Shown here one piece after another: positions 50,621 through 58,782 of a stretch of 64,000 nt of DNA (positions are counted from its first letter, which is position 1; the number at the start of each line of letters is the position of its first letter). A program made the translations under genes and the position numbers. Origin of the DNA: Steroidobacter sp. GTDB lineage: Bacteria; Pseudomonadota; Gammaproteobacteria; Steroidobacterales; Steroidobacteraceae. The stretch lies in contig JAICPY010000003.1 in NCBI GenBank assembly GCA_025929585.1, forward strand, positions 1 through 64,000, read 5' to 3'. Under the pieces are notes generated by a model. That model saw nothing but the letters and a program-made list of their open reading frames with translations, was not told the DNA's origin and did not search any database.

Positions 50621-52165
50621 CTACGTGCGGGCCCGACGGGCCGCGATCAACCCCAAAGCTGTGAGCAGCATCGCAAGCCACGCGATCACATCGCCGATTC
50701 GCATGTAAATAGTCGAACTACCGTTCGTGATCAGCGGCACGTCGGCGACTAAAGTTTCTCTCGTCCATTGACCGGTGCGATGCGCAATGCGTCCCGCTGG
50801 ATCGACGATCGCGCTGATGCCCGTATTGGTCGCGCGAATCAGTGCACGCCGCGTTTCGATGGAGCGAAAGCTCGCGAGCACTAAGTGGATCGTCGGCTCG
50901 TGGGTGTCGCCGTACCATGAATCGTTCGTTACGTTGACGAGGATGTCCGCAGGGCCGTCATTACGCCAGATTCTGCGCGGTAGAGACGGAATGATGTCTT
51001 CGTAACACACCGTCGGCAGAAAGGCGATGCCTTCCCATCGCAAGTGCTCGAACGAGCTGCCATGCGTGAACCAGCTTTGATTGCCGATGCGACCGATCGC
51101 TGGAATCAACCGCGTCAACGGCAGTGTCTCGCCGAAGGCGAGCAGTTCCACCTTGTCGTATGAGCCCAGCAGCTTCCCAGCACCGGACATCAGCACGATG
51201 CTATTGAAATACTCGGCTCTACCATCGCGATTCGCGTCATCGATGGACAACGCACCCATGATGATGGGCTTGCCCAACGTTGCGATCGCCGCGTTTGCCG
51301 GCTCATGGCCGTCTTTGCGAATGAAGCCGTCGTAAACCGACTCCGGCCAGACGAGCAAGTCGACATCGGGGCGTTGCTTCACCAGCTCCGCAGACATGCT
51401 TAGATGTTCCCGCATGAACTTCCGCGGGCTGTTGGTTTTGTCGTGCGAGCCGAGATTCGTTTGCACCATTCCGACTCTGACGGTGCGCGCATCCGCAATG
51501 CTCGCCTCGATCGCAGGCAGCCGAAGCAAGCCGTAGAGGACGCTCACGGCGAGGAGAGACAATGGCGTTACGATGCGTGCCAACGCTGCTTTACGAGCGG
51601 TGACTCTCGCCTCGAGCAGCTCGTAAACAGCACCGTTCAACAATCCGATGATGGCGCTCAATCCGAGCACGCCAGTGATATCGACGATTTGAGTCAGCGC
51701 CGTGAACTCGTATTGCGAATTGCCGATGTAGCTGGGAAACAGCAACGGGTAGGCGTATTCGACCGCGACCAATGCGATAGGCAAGCTCCAGACAGGTGCG
51801 ACATTGAGCTTGAGCTGAGCATGGCGCACGAGCGCGATGACGATCGCGACGAGCAATCCTTGAAATGCACACAGAAAAAAGAAACCCAAGATCGCCAACA
51901 CGATCGGCGTGCCGCCAAACTCGGAAATGAGGTGGACGACCCAGTAGAAGCCACCTGCATTGGTCACGATGCCGAACAGCCATCCCCACAACAAGGCGCG
52001 TCTTGGCCGCAGGTCGCGAACCGCGTATAGCACCGGAACGAAGCAAAACCAGGTCAGTGGAAATAGATCGAACGACAAGAAGCTCAGAAAATACAGCACG
52101 GCGCCGAAGACGCAGAGTGCGAGGGTTTTGAGATTGGTTCGATGAGTTGGCGGCACGAGGATCAA
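50621..52165 (-). CDS. lnt: Apolipoprotein N-acyltransferase
   Basis: This 514-residue inner-membrane enzyme adds the third acyl chain to lipoproteins. About seven helices fill residues 1-220; a nitrilase-fold domain follows. Its triad appears as the Glu in AFGETLPLTR, a Lys expected in the region after it and the Cys in FLPTVCYEDIIP. WPESVYDGF also fits the family. Start ATG 52165. The many lipoproteins in this window would need it. Confidence 0.93.
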   Translation of the reverse strand: MILVPPTHRTNLKTLALCVFGAVLYFLSFLSFDLFPLTWFCFVPVLYAVRDLRPRRALLWGWLFGIVTNAGGFYWVVHLISEFGGTPIVLAILGFFFLCAFQGLLVAIVIALVRHAQLKLNVAPVWSLPIALVAVEYAYPLLFPSYIGNSQYEFTALTQIVDITGVLGLSAIIGLLNGAVYELLEARVTARKAALARIVTPLSLLAVSVLYGLLRLPAIEASIADARTVRVGMVQTNLGSHDKTNSPRKFMREHLSMSAELVKQRPDVDLLVWPESVYDGFIRKDGHEPANAAIATLGKPIIMGALSIDDANRDGRAEYFNSIVLMSGAGKLLGSYDKVELLAFGETLPLTRLIPAIGRIGNQSWFTHGSSFEHLRWEGIAFLPTVCYEDIIPSLPRRIWRNDGPADILVNVTNDSWYGDTHEPTIHLVLASFRSIETRRALIRATNTGISAIVDPAGRIAHRTGQWTRETLVADVPLITNGSSTIYMRIGDVIAWLAMLLTALGLIAARRART

Positions 52166-52658
52166 CGAGGCTTAGTGAGGAGCGCGATGGTAGCGAGCCG
52201 CGCGGTGGAAGGGCAAACGGCTGAAGCGAGTGCTGGATTCTTAGGCAGATGCTCGGTTCCAACCATCGCTTGAAACGGGGCAACCAGGTGTAGGAGGCCC
52301 CCTCCCTAACCCTCCCCCGTAAACAGGGGAGGGAATCGGAATAGAAAAAGAGAATCGGACGGAAAGGGAGGTCCGCTGGTGCGGTCCGTGGTCTACGGCT
52401 AAGGCGCTGACCTAGGAAGTAGGACGTACTGCTGAAGCATCTCGTACATCGAAATCATCATCCCATGCGCGCAACCTTCTCTTCAATTCCCTCCCCTGCT
52501 TGCGGGGGAGGGCTAGGGAGGGGGCCTCTTGAGCTCGAGCACCTACTGTCGATAACGCGAAGTTGATCCGTCTGTCAGAGCGCTCCAACTCCTCACTTCC
52601 GTATTGCGAAGGGCTCTTGGAAAGCGCTATAGACAAGAGACAAACGTAGGAGAGAACC
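52166..52658. other. Gene-free stretch with an inverted pair of REP hairpins
   Basis: No gene is supported. Two REP hairpins in opposite orientation flank about 145 nt: one at 52289-52336 (CCCTCCCTAACCCTCCCCCG with GGGGAGGG) and its inverse at 52484-52530. A GTCCGTGGTCTACGG heptamer-like fragment (52386-52400) sits between. Confidence 0.6.
52289..52530. repeat. Inverted pair of REP-like hairpins
   Basis: The left copy runs 52289-52336 and the right copy is its reverse complement at 52484-52530. Each is itself a hairpin of CCCTCCCC with GGGGAGGG. This bimodular layout is like that of mobile BIME-type REP pairs. Confidence 0.7.
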
Positions 52659-53486
52659 ATGCGAGTGTTTGCCGCGATGACATTCTCAATAGTAATCGGC
52701 GTGCTCTGGGCTCCTCTTCAGGTCTCGGCCCAAGAGATCTCCGCAGCCGTGATGCACGAGATCAGCTGCGAGGATGCGGCGGAGAAACGCACGCCGATAG
52801 GCAAGCTCGTAAACAACATGTGGAACAAGCAGGCAATCGGTGAGCAGCCCTTTAGACAATGTTTGTTGTTTAGGCGTGTTGGTGGAGCTGAGGAGTACGG
52901 ATGGTCATGGGACTGGCCCGAATCGAGCAAGGCCGTGTTGGCATTCCCTCAAGTGACGTTTGGCTGGAAGCCGTGGAACGGCGGTGAGTCGACGATTGCT
53001 CAATTGCCGATCCGCATCGATGAGATGGGCGCTATGCAGTTGGATTACGGCCTCGAGCTACAGGCAACGGGTCATTACTTGCTCTCCGCGGCACTTTGGT
53101 TTACGCGAACAGGCAAGACGAGCCGAGAGCCTAATCCGAAGGACATCAGCGCAGATCTCAATATTTGGATGGAAGTCTCCGGCTTCGAACCCACAGGCTC
53201 GAAGATTGCGGACGTGACGGTAGACGGTGCGAACTATGAGCTCTGGCATTCCGCCGATATGGGCGATGCCTCGGGCACAAATGCAAACCGGTGGCAGCAC
53301 ATCGTTTATCGCGTCAGCATACCGACGCGCCGTGCATCCCTTGATCTTCGCCGATTCATTTCGCACGCCGTCGAACATAACTTGCTATCGGCCTCTCACT
53401 ACGTTTCAAGCGTCGAGATCGGCAACGAAGTCATGGCCGGAGAAGGGATGGCTTGGGTTAGGCGTTTGAACCTGGAGATCCGATAA
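52659..53486 (+). CDS. Secreted GH12-like glycoside hydrolase or relative
   Basis: The 275-residue protein has a signal peptide (cleavage near VSAQ24) and a beta-jelly-roll region resembling GH12 endoglucanases/xyloglucanases: VNNMWNKQAIG, YGWSWDWP, LAFPQVTFGWKPW, ADLNIWMEV and SSVEIGNEVMAGEGMAWV. The acid/base glutamate aligns with Glu257 (IGNEVM). The position of the nucleophilic Glu (ELMIW in fungal Cel12A) is Asp166 here (DLNIW), so activity may be altered or lost. AGGAG precedes ATG 52659. Family assignment is by motif, not by search. Confidence 0.7.
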   Translation: MRVFAAMTFSIVIGVLWAPLQVSAQEISAAVMHEISCEDAAEKRTPIGKLVNNMWNKQAIGEQPFRQCLLFRRVGGAEEYGWSWDWPESSKAVLAFPQVTFGWKPWNGGESTIAQLPIRIDEMGAMQLDYGLELQATGHYLLSAALWFTRTGKTSREPNPKDISADLNIWMEVSGFEPTGSKIADVTVDGANYELWHSADMGDASGTNANRWQHIVYRVSIPTRRASLDLRRFISHAVEHNLLSASHYVSSVEIGNEVMAGEGMAWVRRLNLEIR

Positions 53487-53538
53487 CTCGCCTATCTAAA
53501 GTATCTCGGGTCGCCGCCACGTTTGACTGACATAGGTT

Positions 53539-54645
53539 CTAGATCAGCTCGTGTTCGGATTCTTCAGTTCGTAAGTAGAGATCACGGCCGACGCCAAGAA
53601 TCTCATCCACGGTAAGCAGGCCCATACAAGGCATTGCGCCCCGGCTGTGAATTTCGCCTCGCAGTATTTTTCGCGCCAGTGCAATCGCGGGAAAACAAGG
53701 AATATCGGGGCCGTGATCGTTCTCGGCTATGAGATACCAACTGCGCGAGCGAGCGACGTTATTGTGATTCAAACCTCGGATCGTCACATGCATTGCGCTG
53801 CATCGAGAGCCGAACGGAGCCAGCGCCAGTGCGGCGCGATGAAGCCGCGGCACGTATGGAACGAGGGTACGAAGGATACCGGCGCGCACTAACCAGGAGC
53901 CGATCCACAGCCCGAGCATGCTGTATTTCGGTCCCACTCCTGCGCGGAACGTTACGCGTTCCAATGTTGCATATCTTTGCGGAAACAACTGCAAATCGGG
54001 CACATCGCAGTTTGCGATCCAACGTGTGCCGACCGGGCGCGGATACGATTGCGAACGCATATCTTGCCAGCCGTGAACCGTCTTCCACGAACCGTCGCGC
54101 CATTGAGTGAAGGGCCTTCCCACATAGGCCAGTACTCCGTCCATTGTGGCTCTTCCTGGAGGACGAGCACCGGAGCTGATGCCTACATCGAGTTCTTGCA
54201 TGCGCGAGAACTGCGGAGAGAATTTGTCGACGACGGCAGAAGACAATGCGGGGAGTGAGCTTGCCCCACTGACGATTAGAACTGCATTCGCTTGCGCCTG
54301 TGCATCGAGCTCACGAATACCGCACACATAGGCGCGTCCATCCGCGAGATCGATGTAGTGAGTGCCTGTATCGATACAGGCACGTGCAACTGCGTAGCTC
54401 TGGTTCTGAAAAGGGCCGGCCGTATGGATCAGAAGATCTGCACTTAGGCTCCGCAGGATCTCCGGCAGTTCTTCTGCTGCGGTGTCGATTGCAATACCGT
54501 GGGCACCGACTTCTCGTGCGATGGCCTGAGCTTTGGTTGCATTCCTGCCCGCAACAACAATTCGATAGGTTTCATCGCCAGCCAACGCTTGGACGATACG
54601 CCGGCCGAAGTTTCCGTACCCACCGAGCACCACAACTGTCCGCAT
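53539..54645 (-). CDS. Saccharopine-dehydrogenase-like NADP-binding protein
   Basis: This 368-residue protein starts with a Rossmann site (VVVLGGYGNFGRRIVQAL) and the LLIHTAGPFQNQSYAVARAC segment of the saccharopine-reductase-like family. The substrate is unknown. The Cys-rich motif of true lysine-pathway enzymes is not obvious. It is the last gene of a leftward run with a DCC-type thiol protein and a DUF4166 protein; in other genomes the dehydrogenase-like and DUF4166 domains can be joined in one protein, which supports a shared task. Confidence 0.82.
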   Translation of the reverse strand: MRTVVVLGGYGNFGRRIVQALAGDETYRIVVAGRNATKAQAIAREVGAHGIAIDTAAEELPEILRSLSADLLIHTAGPFQNQSYAVARACIDTGTHYIDLADGRAYVCGIRELDAQAQANAVLIVSGASSLPALSSAVVDKFSPQFSRMQELDVGISSGARPPGRATMDGVLAYVGRPFTQWRDGSWKTVHGWQDMRSQSYPRPVGTRWIANCDVPDLQLFPQRYATLERVTFRAGVGPKYSMLGLWIGSWLVRAGILRTLVPYVPRLHRAALALAPFGSRCSAMHVTIRGLNHNNVARSRSWYLIAENDHGPDIPCFPAIALARKILRGEIHSRGAMPCMGLLTVDEILGVGRDLYLRTEESEHELI

Positions 54646-54655
54646 CCGAGTTGTC

Positions 54656-55057
54656 TCAACTCAGAAAGCGATCCGACAGATCGGACGGCGGTACCAAACA
54701 CCTATCGTGGCGGCCGAATAGTCGATATCGATTGCGGGCGAACCAGCGATACAGCGGATCGCGAATGAACCGAGGCGTCAAACGCAAGATCGCGGCCATC
54801 CAACGCCAGCGACCACGAAAACTATCCAGTACTCTGATCAGCGCATCGGTGTTCGTGTATCCGTTATCGCCATCCAGCAGCAAGAAGGAAATCGGATCGT
54901 CGGGGTCGATACCATGCTCGAGCAACATGGCTCGTCCGGGGCCGGATTGCATCGCCGCGAACTTGTACTGATGGTGCTCGTCATGACGTAGTACGAACTG
55001 CACCCAGCGATTGCACAGAACGCACACGCCATCGAACACGAGAACCTTATCCTTCAT
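54656..55057 (-). CDS. DCC-family (DUF393) thiol-disulfide-like protein
   Basis: The 133-residue protein has the DUF393 signature: DGVCVLCNRWVQFVLRHD near residues 9-26, with the C-x-x-C pair, and a following FAAMQSGPGRAMLLEHG. These proteins are thought to be thiol-disulfide oxidoreductases. ATG 55057 is chosen since it starts the conserved strand and lies 11 nt inside the DUF4166 gene; the frame is open to 55201. A short gap of 10 nt separates it from the dehydrogenase gene. Confidence 0.82.
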   Translation of the reverse strand: MKDKVLVFDGVCVLCNRWVQFVLRHDEHHQYKFAAMQSGPGRAMLLEHGIDPDDPISFLLLDGDNGYTNTDALIRVLDSFRGRWRWMAAILRLTPRFIRDPLYRWFARNRYRLFGRHDRCLVPPSDLSDRFLS

Positions 55058-55586
55058 GCTCGACCAACCATCCTCGGTAATGAACCAGGGCGCCCATCCC
55101 CAGAAGCTCTGCGCGGACATCAAAATGGTACCGACCCTCGACGATGGATTCGCGTGCCTCGCAGGTCTTGAACCACGCTCGCGGTAACGGCAACAGACCA
55201 AACAACAATGCTTCGCGTAAGCGCCAGTCGATGCGGTGCGTATCGGCGCTCAAGGCGAACTTGAATGTGATCGGGCCAAGTCGTTCCTGCAGCATGCCTG
55301 CCGCATTGCGTAAGCTGGATCGCATCTCACGTCCGCCGAAGTGGCGCGTCCACACCTCGCCTGATGTGGCTCCGTCGATCGCAATGGTCACTTCCACATC
55401 TGAGTGCGGCTCGGGCAATCTCGCAAGATGGGATATGAGCCGAACCATCCAACCCTGACCTCGAGCCACCTCGCAGCGGCCGGAATAAAGCTTAGGCGTG
55501 CGACCGTCGTGGATGCGTTTCAGAATCGGCGAGAGCTCATCGAATGCGGAGCCCAGGATTTGCGCGTAGAGGCCTGGTGTTGTCAT
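55047..55586 (-). CDS. DUF4166 protein
   Basis: A 179-residue protein matching DUF4166 (ILGSAFDELSPILKRIHDG, SHLARLPEPHSDVEVTIAID, VWTRHFGGREMRSSL). The family is of unknown function; the beta-rich sequence suggests a lipid- or ligand-binding fold. It overlaps the DCC gene by 11 nt. The start is ATG 55586 (a GTG six nt upstream is possible). The neighbouring upstream gene is cardiolipin synthase. Confidence 0.78.
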   Translation of the reverse strand: MTTPGLYAQILGSAFDELSPILKRIHDGRTPKLYSGRCEVARGQGWMVRLISHLARLPEPHSDVEVTIAIDGATSGEVWTRHFGGREMRSSLRNAAGMLQERLGPITFKFALSADTHRIDWRLREALLFGLLPLPRAWFKTCEARESIVEGRYHFDVRAELLGMGALVHYRGWLVEHEG

Positions 55587-55644
55587 GACCACCAGACTTT
55601 ACCTGGTGGATGGGTTCTCCACCATCATCCGTCGGTTGCCGCTC

Positions 55645-56904
55645 TCAGAGCTGGTCATGCAACTGATACGCGACCCAGTCGAAAGCCCGTGCTTGCCATG
55701 CGCGATGCTGCCACTGCTCGAGTTTGATTTCCTTGCTGCGCTTCAGATCCTCGTTGAAGGCGTGCTTCAACTGCGCTGCGACTTTCGCATCGTGAATGCC
55801 GATTCCGACCTCTTCATTCAGGGCGAGCGAGCGCGAATCGAAGTTCGTCGAGCCGATGTGCGACCAAATGTCATCGACGACTACGATTTTCTGATGCAGC
55901 AATGTCGGCTCGAACTCGTATAGCCTCACGCCCGCTCGCAATAGATCCGCATAGAGATGGCAACCGGCGCGTCGCACGAATGGGCTATCGGTCTTCTGCC
56001 CGGGGATCATCAGATGAATCGCAACACCGCGCTTGACCATCATCGCGAGTAATTCGCAAATGCCATCGTCGGGAGCGAAGTAGGGATTCTGGATAATGAT
56101 TTCGCGCCGCGCACAAGCGATCGCAACTGTGTAAAGCAGCGCAACGGATGACAGTGCTTCGCCGGACGCACTGCTCACGACGTGGGCTCGAGAATCGCCA
56201 CGCTCATCCAGCACCGGGAAGCAGCCTGGTCCCGAAGGCACGCATTTCATCTCTTCGATCCAGTTCTCCATGAAAACCGCCTGCAACGCTCGAACGACGG
56301 GGCCCTCGGCGCGGACGGCCGTGTCGCGCCAGTGATCTTTGTCCTCACCGTTTCCCAGCCATTGATCGGCGATACCGTGCCCGAATGTATAGCCAATCGT
56401 TCCGTCCACGATCAGGAGTTTGCGGTGAGTGCGATGATTGAAGCGGCGCAGATTCCACCAATGCGGTTTGCAGTAGATCGAAACCTCGGTGCCAGCCTCG
56501 CTCAAGCGCTTCAGTTGTTCTTTGTCCGCGCTGATTCCACCCATCGCATCGATGAGCACGCGAACCTTGCAGCCTTCCCGCGCCTTACGACCAAGCAGTT
56601 CGACGAATTCGCGCTCCAATGTGCCATGGGTCCAAACGAAGCTTTCTAGATGGATGGTGTGCTTCGCTGCGGAAATATCGGCTTTCATCGCCGGGTACAG
56701 GCCGCCATTCTGCAGCACAGTCAATGCATTGCCAGGGTAAACGGCCCCACCTGTCAATCCTGCGAGCGTCGCAAGCCCTTCTTCGATCGGCGGAAGCGTG
56801 TCCAACTCGAGCTTCAGATAGGGCGTGTGTCTTCGATGCGATAGCACGAAATAGACAGATGCCAGGAGCGCACCTGAGATGACTAGCACGATTGCCGTGA
56901 GCAC
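55645..56904 (-). CDS. cls: Cardiolipin synthase
   Basis: The 419-residue protein has an N-terminal membrane helix and two phospholipase-D HKD motifs: HRKLLIVDGTIGYTFGHGI and HQKIVVVDDIWSHIGSTNFD. It joins two phosphatidylglycerol molecules, or PG with another lipid, at the inner membrane. The length is near that of ClsA/ClsB-type enzymes. It is upstream of the DUF4166/DCC/dehydrogenase trio on the same strand, with a 58-nt gap, so a common operon is possible. Confidence 0.9.
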   Translation of the reverse strand: MLTAIVLVISGALLASVYFVLSHRRHTPYLKLELDTLPPIEEGLATLAGLTGGAVYPGNALTVLQNGGLYPAMKADISAAKHTIHLESFVWTHGTLEREFVELLGRKAREGCKVRVLIDAMGGISADKEQLKRLSEAGTEVSIYCKPHWWNLRRFNHRTHRKLLIVDGTIGYTFGHGIADQWLGNGEDKDHWRDTAVRAEGPVVRALQAVFMENWIEEMKCVPSGPGCFPVLDERGDSRAHVVSSASGEALSSVALLYTVAIACARREIIIQNPYFAPDDGICELLAMMVKRGVAIHLMIPGQKTDSPFVRRAGCHLYADLLRAGVRLYEFEPTLLHQKIVVVDDIWSHIGSTNFDSRSLALNEEVGIGIHDAKVAAQLKHAFNEDLKRSKEIKLEQWQHRAWQARAFDWVAYQLHDQL

Positions 56905-56996
56905 GACGCGTTCCTTTGTTGTTGTCTACGATCTCGAGGCAACGCGCGCCAGGCATGCAAAGTTTCTAGGGTGCCGCACCCGACGCAAATCGACGG

Positions 56997-57653
56997 TCAA
57001 TACTGCAGACGGCTATAGACATCGTGGATCTCCCGGACGAAGGCACCCTCATCGATCTGTTCCTGGAAGATTGGAACGTTCAAGGCTCGATGAATGTCCA
57101 GCCAATCGCGCAGCGTTCGTGCGAGTCCCGCTTCTTGCCGAGCACAGTCCAATGCGCCGGGAGTGACGTTCAGTTGTTGCGCAACGCTGACGGCCCATGT
57201 TTCGAAATCTCTTCGCCGTTCCAATAAGTCCTGCCGCAAGGTCTCCGCCGCGCTCGTAATGCTCCCGGCATTGTCGCTCGCAAATGAGGCGAGCCGAGTT
57301 GTTGCCTCGCCCAGGTAAACCGCGCTGAACCATTCCGTGTGTCCGCCCGCTGCCTTCGGAAGCCACGATGGACATACCGCATTCGCGCTGGAGAATTCGG
57401 CCTTCAATATGGATTCGATTCGCCGCACGCTTTCGCACGAATCCACTCGCAGTAATCTTGATTCATGCAGATCGAAACGCTCGTGAAAGCGTGGGCTGAA
57501 GCTGCAGAGCCGGCGCAGCGGATTACAAGAGAACCCGATCTTGAACGTGGAACAGTCATAGAGCGCGAACAGATAAACGAACCATAGTCCTTCGGATTCG
57601 CTCTGCGAATCATCTGAAGCGGCAAACGGACCTTGCATCTTTGAAGTGTTCAT
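56997..57653 (-). CDS. GIY-YIG/T5orf172-like protein of unknown function
   Basis: The 218-residue protein has a region (LWFVYLFALYDCSTFKIGFS then NPLRRLCSF) that resembles the GIY-YIG fold's opening strands and Arg helix, and HERFDL, RVDSCESVRRIE fit the following part with a possible Glu. The catalytic tyrosine/Arg/Glu set is partly visible only. The second half is helical (LRQDLLERRRDFETW). It might be a nuclease; I am not certain. No partner is adjacent. Confidence 0.5.
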   Translation of the reverse strand: MNTSKMQGPFAASDDSQSESEGLWFVYLFALYDCSTFKIGFSCNPLRRLCSFSPRFHERFDLHESRLLRVDSCESVRRIESILKAEFSSANAVCPSWLPKAAGGHTEWFSAVYLGEATTRLASFASDNAGSITSAAETLRQDLLERRRDFETWAVSVAQQLNVTPGALDCARQEAGLARTLRDWLDIHRALNVPIFQEQIDEGAFVREIHDVYSRLQY

Positions 57654-57739
57654 CGAACGGCTGTGCGCAGGCGGGGCGGGAACCGGCCGAGCTGTGATAG
57701 CGTTGATTCAGCGGATTCATTCATATGCCGGAGAGAATC

Positions 57740-57895
57740 ATGCCGAATCGCACGACTCATCGCAGCAGTACAGATCGCAAGCTTTATGCGGAGCGCGATA
57801 AGAAGGGGCAGTTCAAAGACATCCAAAGCTACAAACAAGCTCACGGCCAAGACGTCAAGCGCAGCAGTAAAGAGGAACGCGCGAAGAAGCACTAG
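57740..57895 (+). CDS. Small basic protein (51 residues)
   Basis: This short frame starts at ATG 57740 after GGAGAG at 57729-57734, and ends TAG 57893-57895. The product is Lys/Arg-rich with a compact motif RKLYAERDKKGQFKDIQSYK followed by AHGQD. From memory similar small proteins occur in many proteobacteria, but I give no name. An in-frame ATG at 57725 is possible. It lies next to the large 12-copy heptamer array, and its stop is just before the array. Confidence 0.6.
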   Translation: MPNRTTHRSSTDRKLYAERDKKGQFKDIQSYKQAHGQDVKRSSKEERAKKH

Positions 57896-57898
57896 ATT

Positions 57899-58026
57899 TG
57901 GTTGACGGTTGACGGTTGGCAGAGAGAGTTCTTATCTTGGCCGTCAACCGTCAACCGTCAACCGTCAACCGTCAACCGTCAACCGTCAACCGTCAACCGT
58001 CAACCGTCAACCGTCAACCGTCAACC
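57899..58026. repeat. Heptamer dyad element, GTCAACC class, 12 right-arm copies
   Basis: Left arm GGTTGACGGTTGACGGTTGG plus CAG (57900-57922), loop about 57923-57942 ending TATCTTGGCC, then twelve perfect GTCAACC units from 57943 to 58026. The left arm has only about three units, so the right arm has expanded. It is the longest array seen. Confidence 0.9.
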
Positions 58027-58051
58027 GTAACGTCTTAACTAGCGCCGTCCT

Positions 58052-58096
58052 CCTGTCCCTTCTCCCTCCAGGGAGAGGGTTAGGATGAGGGTCATC
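58052..58096. repeat. REP-like hairpin of the CTCTCCC/GGGAGAG class
   Basis: TTCTCCCTCC (58061-58070) pairs with GGGAGAGGGTTAGGATGAGG (58071-58090) in part, with outer CCT/AGG flanks. It follows the 12-copy heptamer element and precedes the end of the leftward TPR gene. Confidence 0.65.
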
Positions 58097-58108
58097 GCGA
58101 AGCGCTGC

Positions 58109-58780
58109 TCACCAAGGCGATTGCGGATTCGCCGCAATGTGAGCTGACGGTTTCGGCTGCGTCGCAAGCCATGCCTTGGCTTCGGCAAGCAATGGACCAT
58201 TCACCTCAGCTGCGTCCTTCTGAGCGTGCTCATCGAGCCATCGATGCATGGCATTGAGCAGTTTCTGTGCTTGCTCGCCATCCAATGCATAGAGTCGCAA
58301 GTAATTGCGTTTCGCTTCCTCGAATCGATTCAATCCCAGAAATGCCTCGCCTTGATACTGAATCGCACGAGCGTAATCGGGCTTGAACTTCAGCGCGGTC
58401 GCGTATGCGGACAACGCTGGCTCGTAGCGGCCGAGCTTGCGGTTCGCGTAGCCGATGTACGTGTACGCTTCGTACATGCGCGCATCGGAGCGAACCGCTC
58501 GCTCGAACGCATCGAGTGCATCCTCGTAAGCGAGTGCCGCGTCTTTTAACACGTCGGCACGTTCGGCCTCGGTCTGTGCAGTTGACGCATCGTGGTCCAG
58601 GCGCGTCGCCCTCTCGATGAACGCATAGCCTTCACCGTACGCGTCCTTCGCTCGCTGCGAGTAATCATCGACAGCTTGCGCGCGCTTCGCCGTGCGCTTC
58701 GGCGGCCCGTCGGCGTCCACCGAGAGCGGCATGAGCACAGCGATGGCGAACGATACGATTAATGCGCGGTGCATCAACAT
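58109..58780 (-). CDS. Secreted TPR protein
   Basis: The 223-residue protein has a signal peptide (residues 1-23) and about three tetratricopeptide repeats (ALDAFERAVRSDARMYEAYT, IGYANRKLGRYEPALSAYAT, KPDYARAIQYQGEAFLGLNR). It probably works as a protein-binding scaffold in the periplasm. It starts 2 nt after the larger TPR gene, so both form an operon. Confidence 0.8.
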   Translation of the reverse strand: MLMHRALIVSFAIAVLMPLSVDADGPPKRTAKRAQAVDDYSQRAKDAYGEGYAFIERATRLDHDASTAQTEAERADVLKDAALAYEDALDAFERAVRSDARMYEAYTYIGYANRKLGRYEPALSAYATALKFKPDYARAIQYQGEAFLGLNRFEEAKRNYLRLYALDGEQAQKLLNAMHRWLDEHAQKDAAEVNGPLLAEAKAWLATQPKPSAHIAANPQSPW

Positions 58781-58782
58781 CG

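Noticed and set aside
57943..58026. The 12-copy GTCAACC array as a CRISPR array
   Set aside because: The units are 7 nt with no spacers between them, and no cas genes occur in the window.
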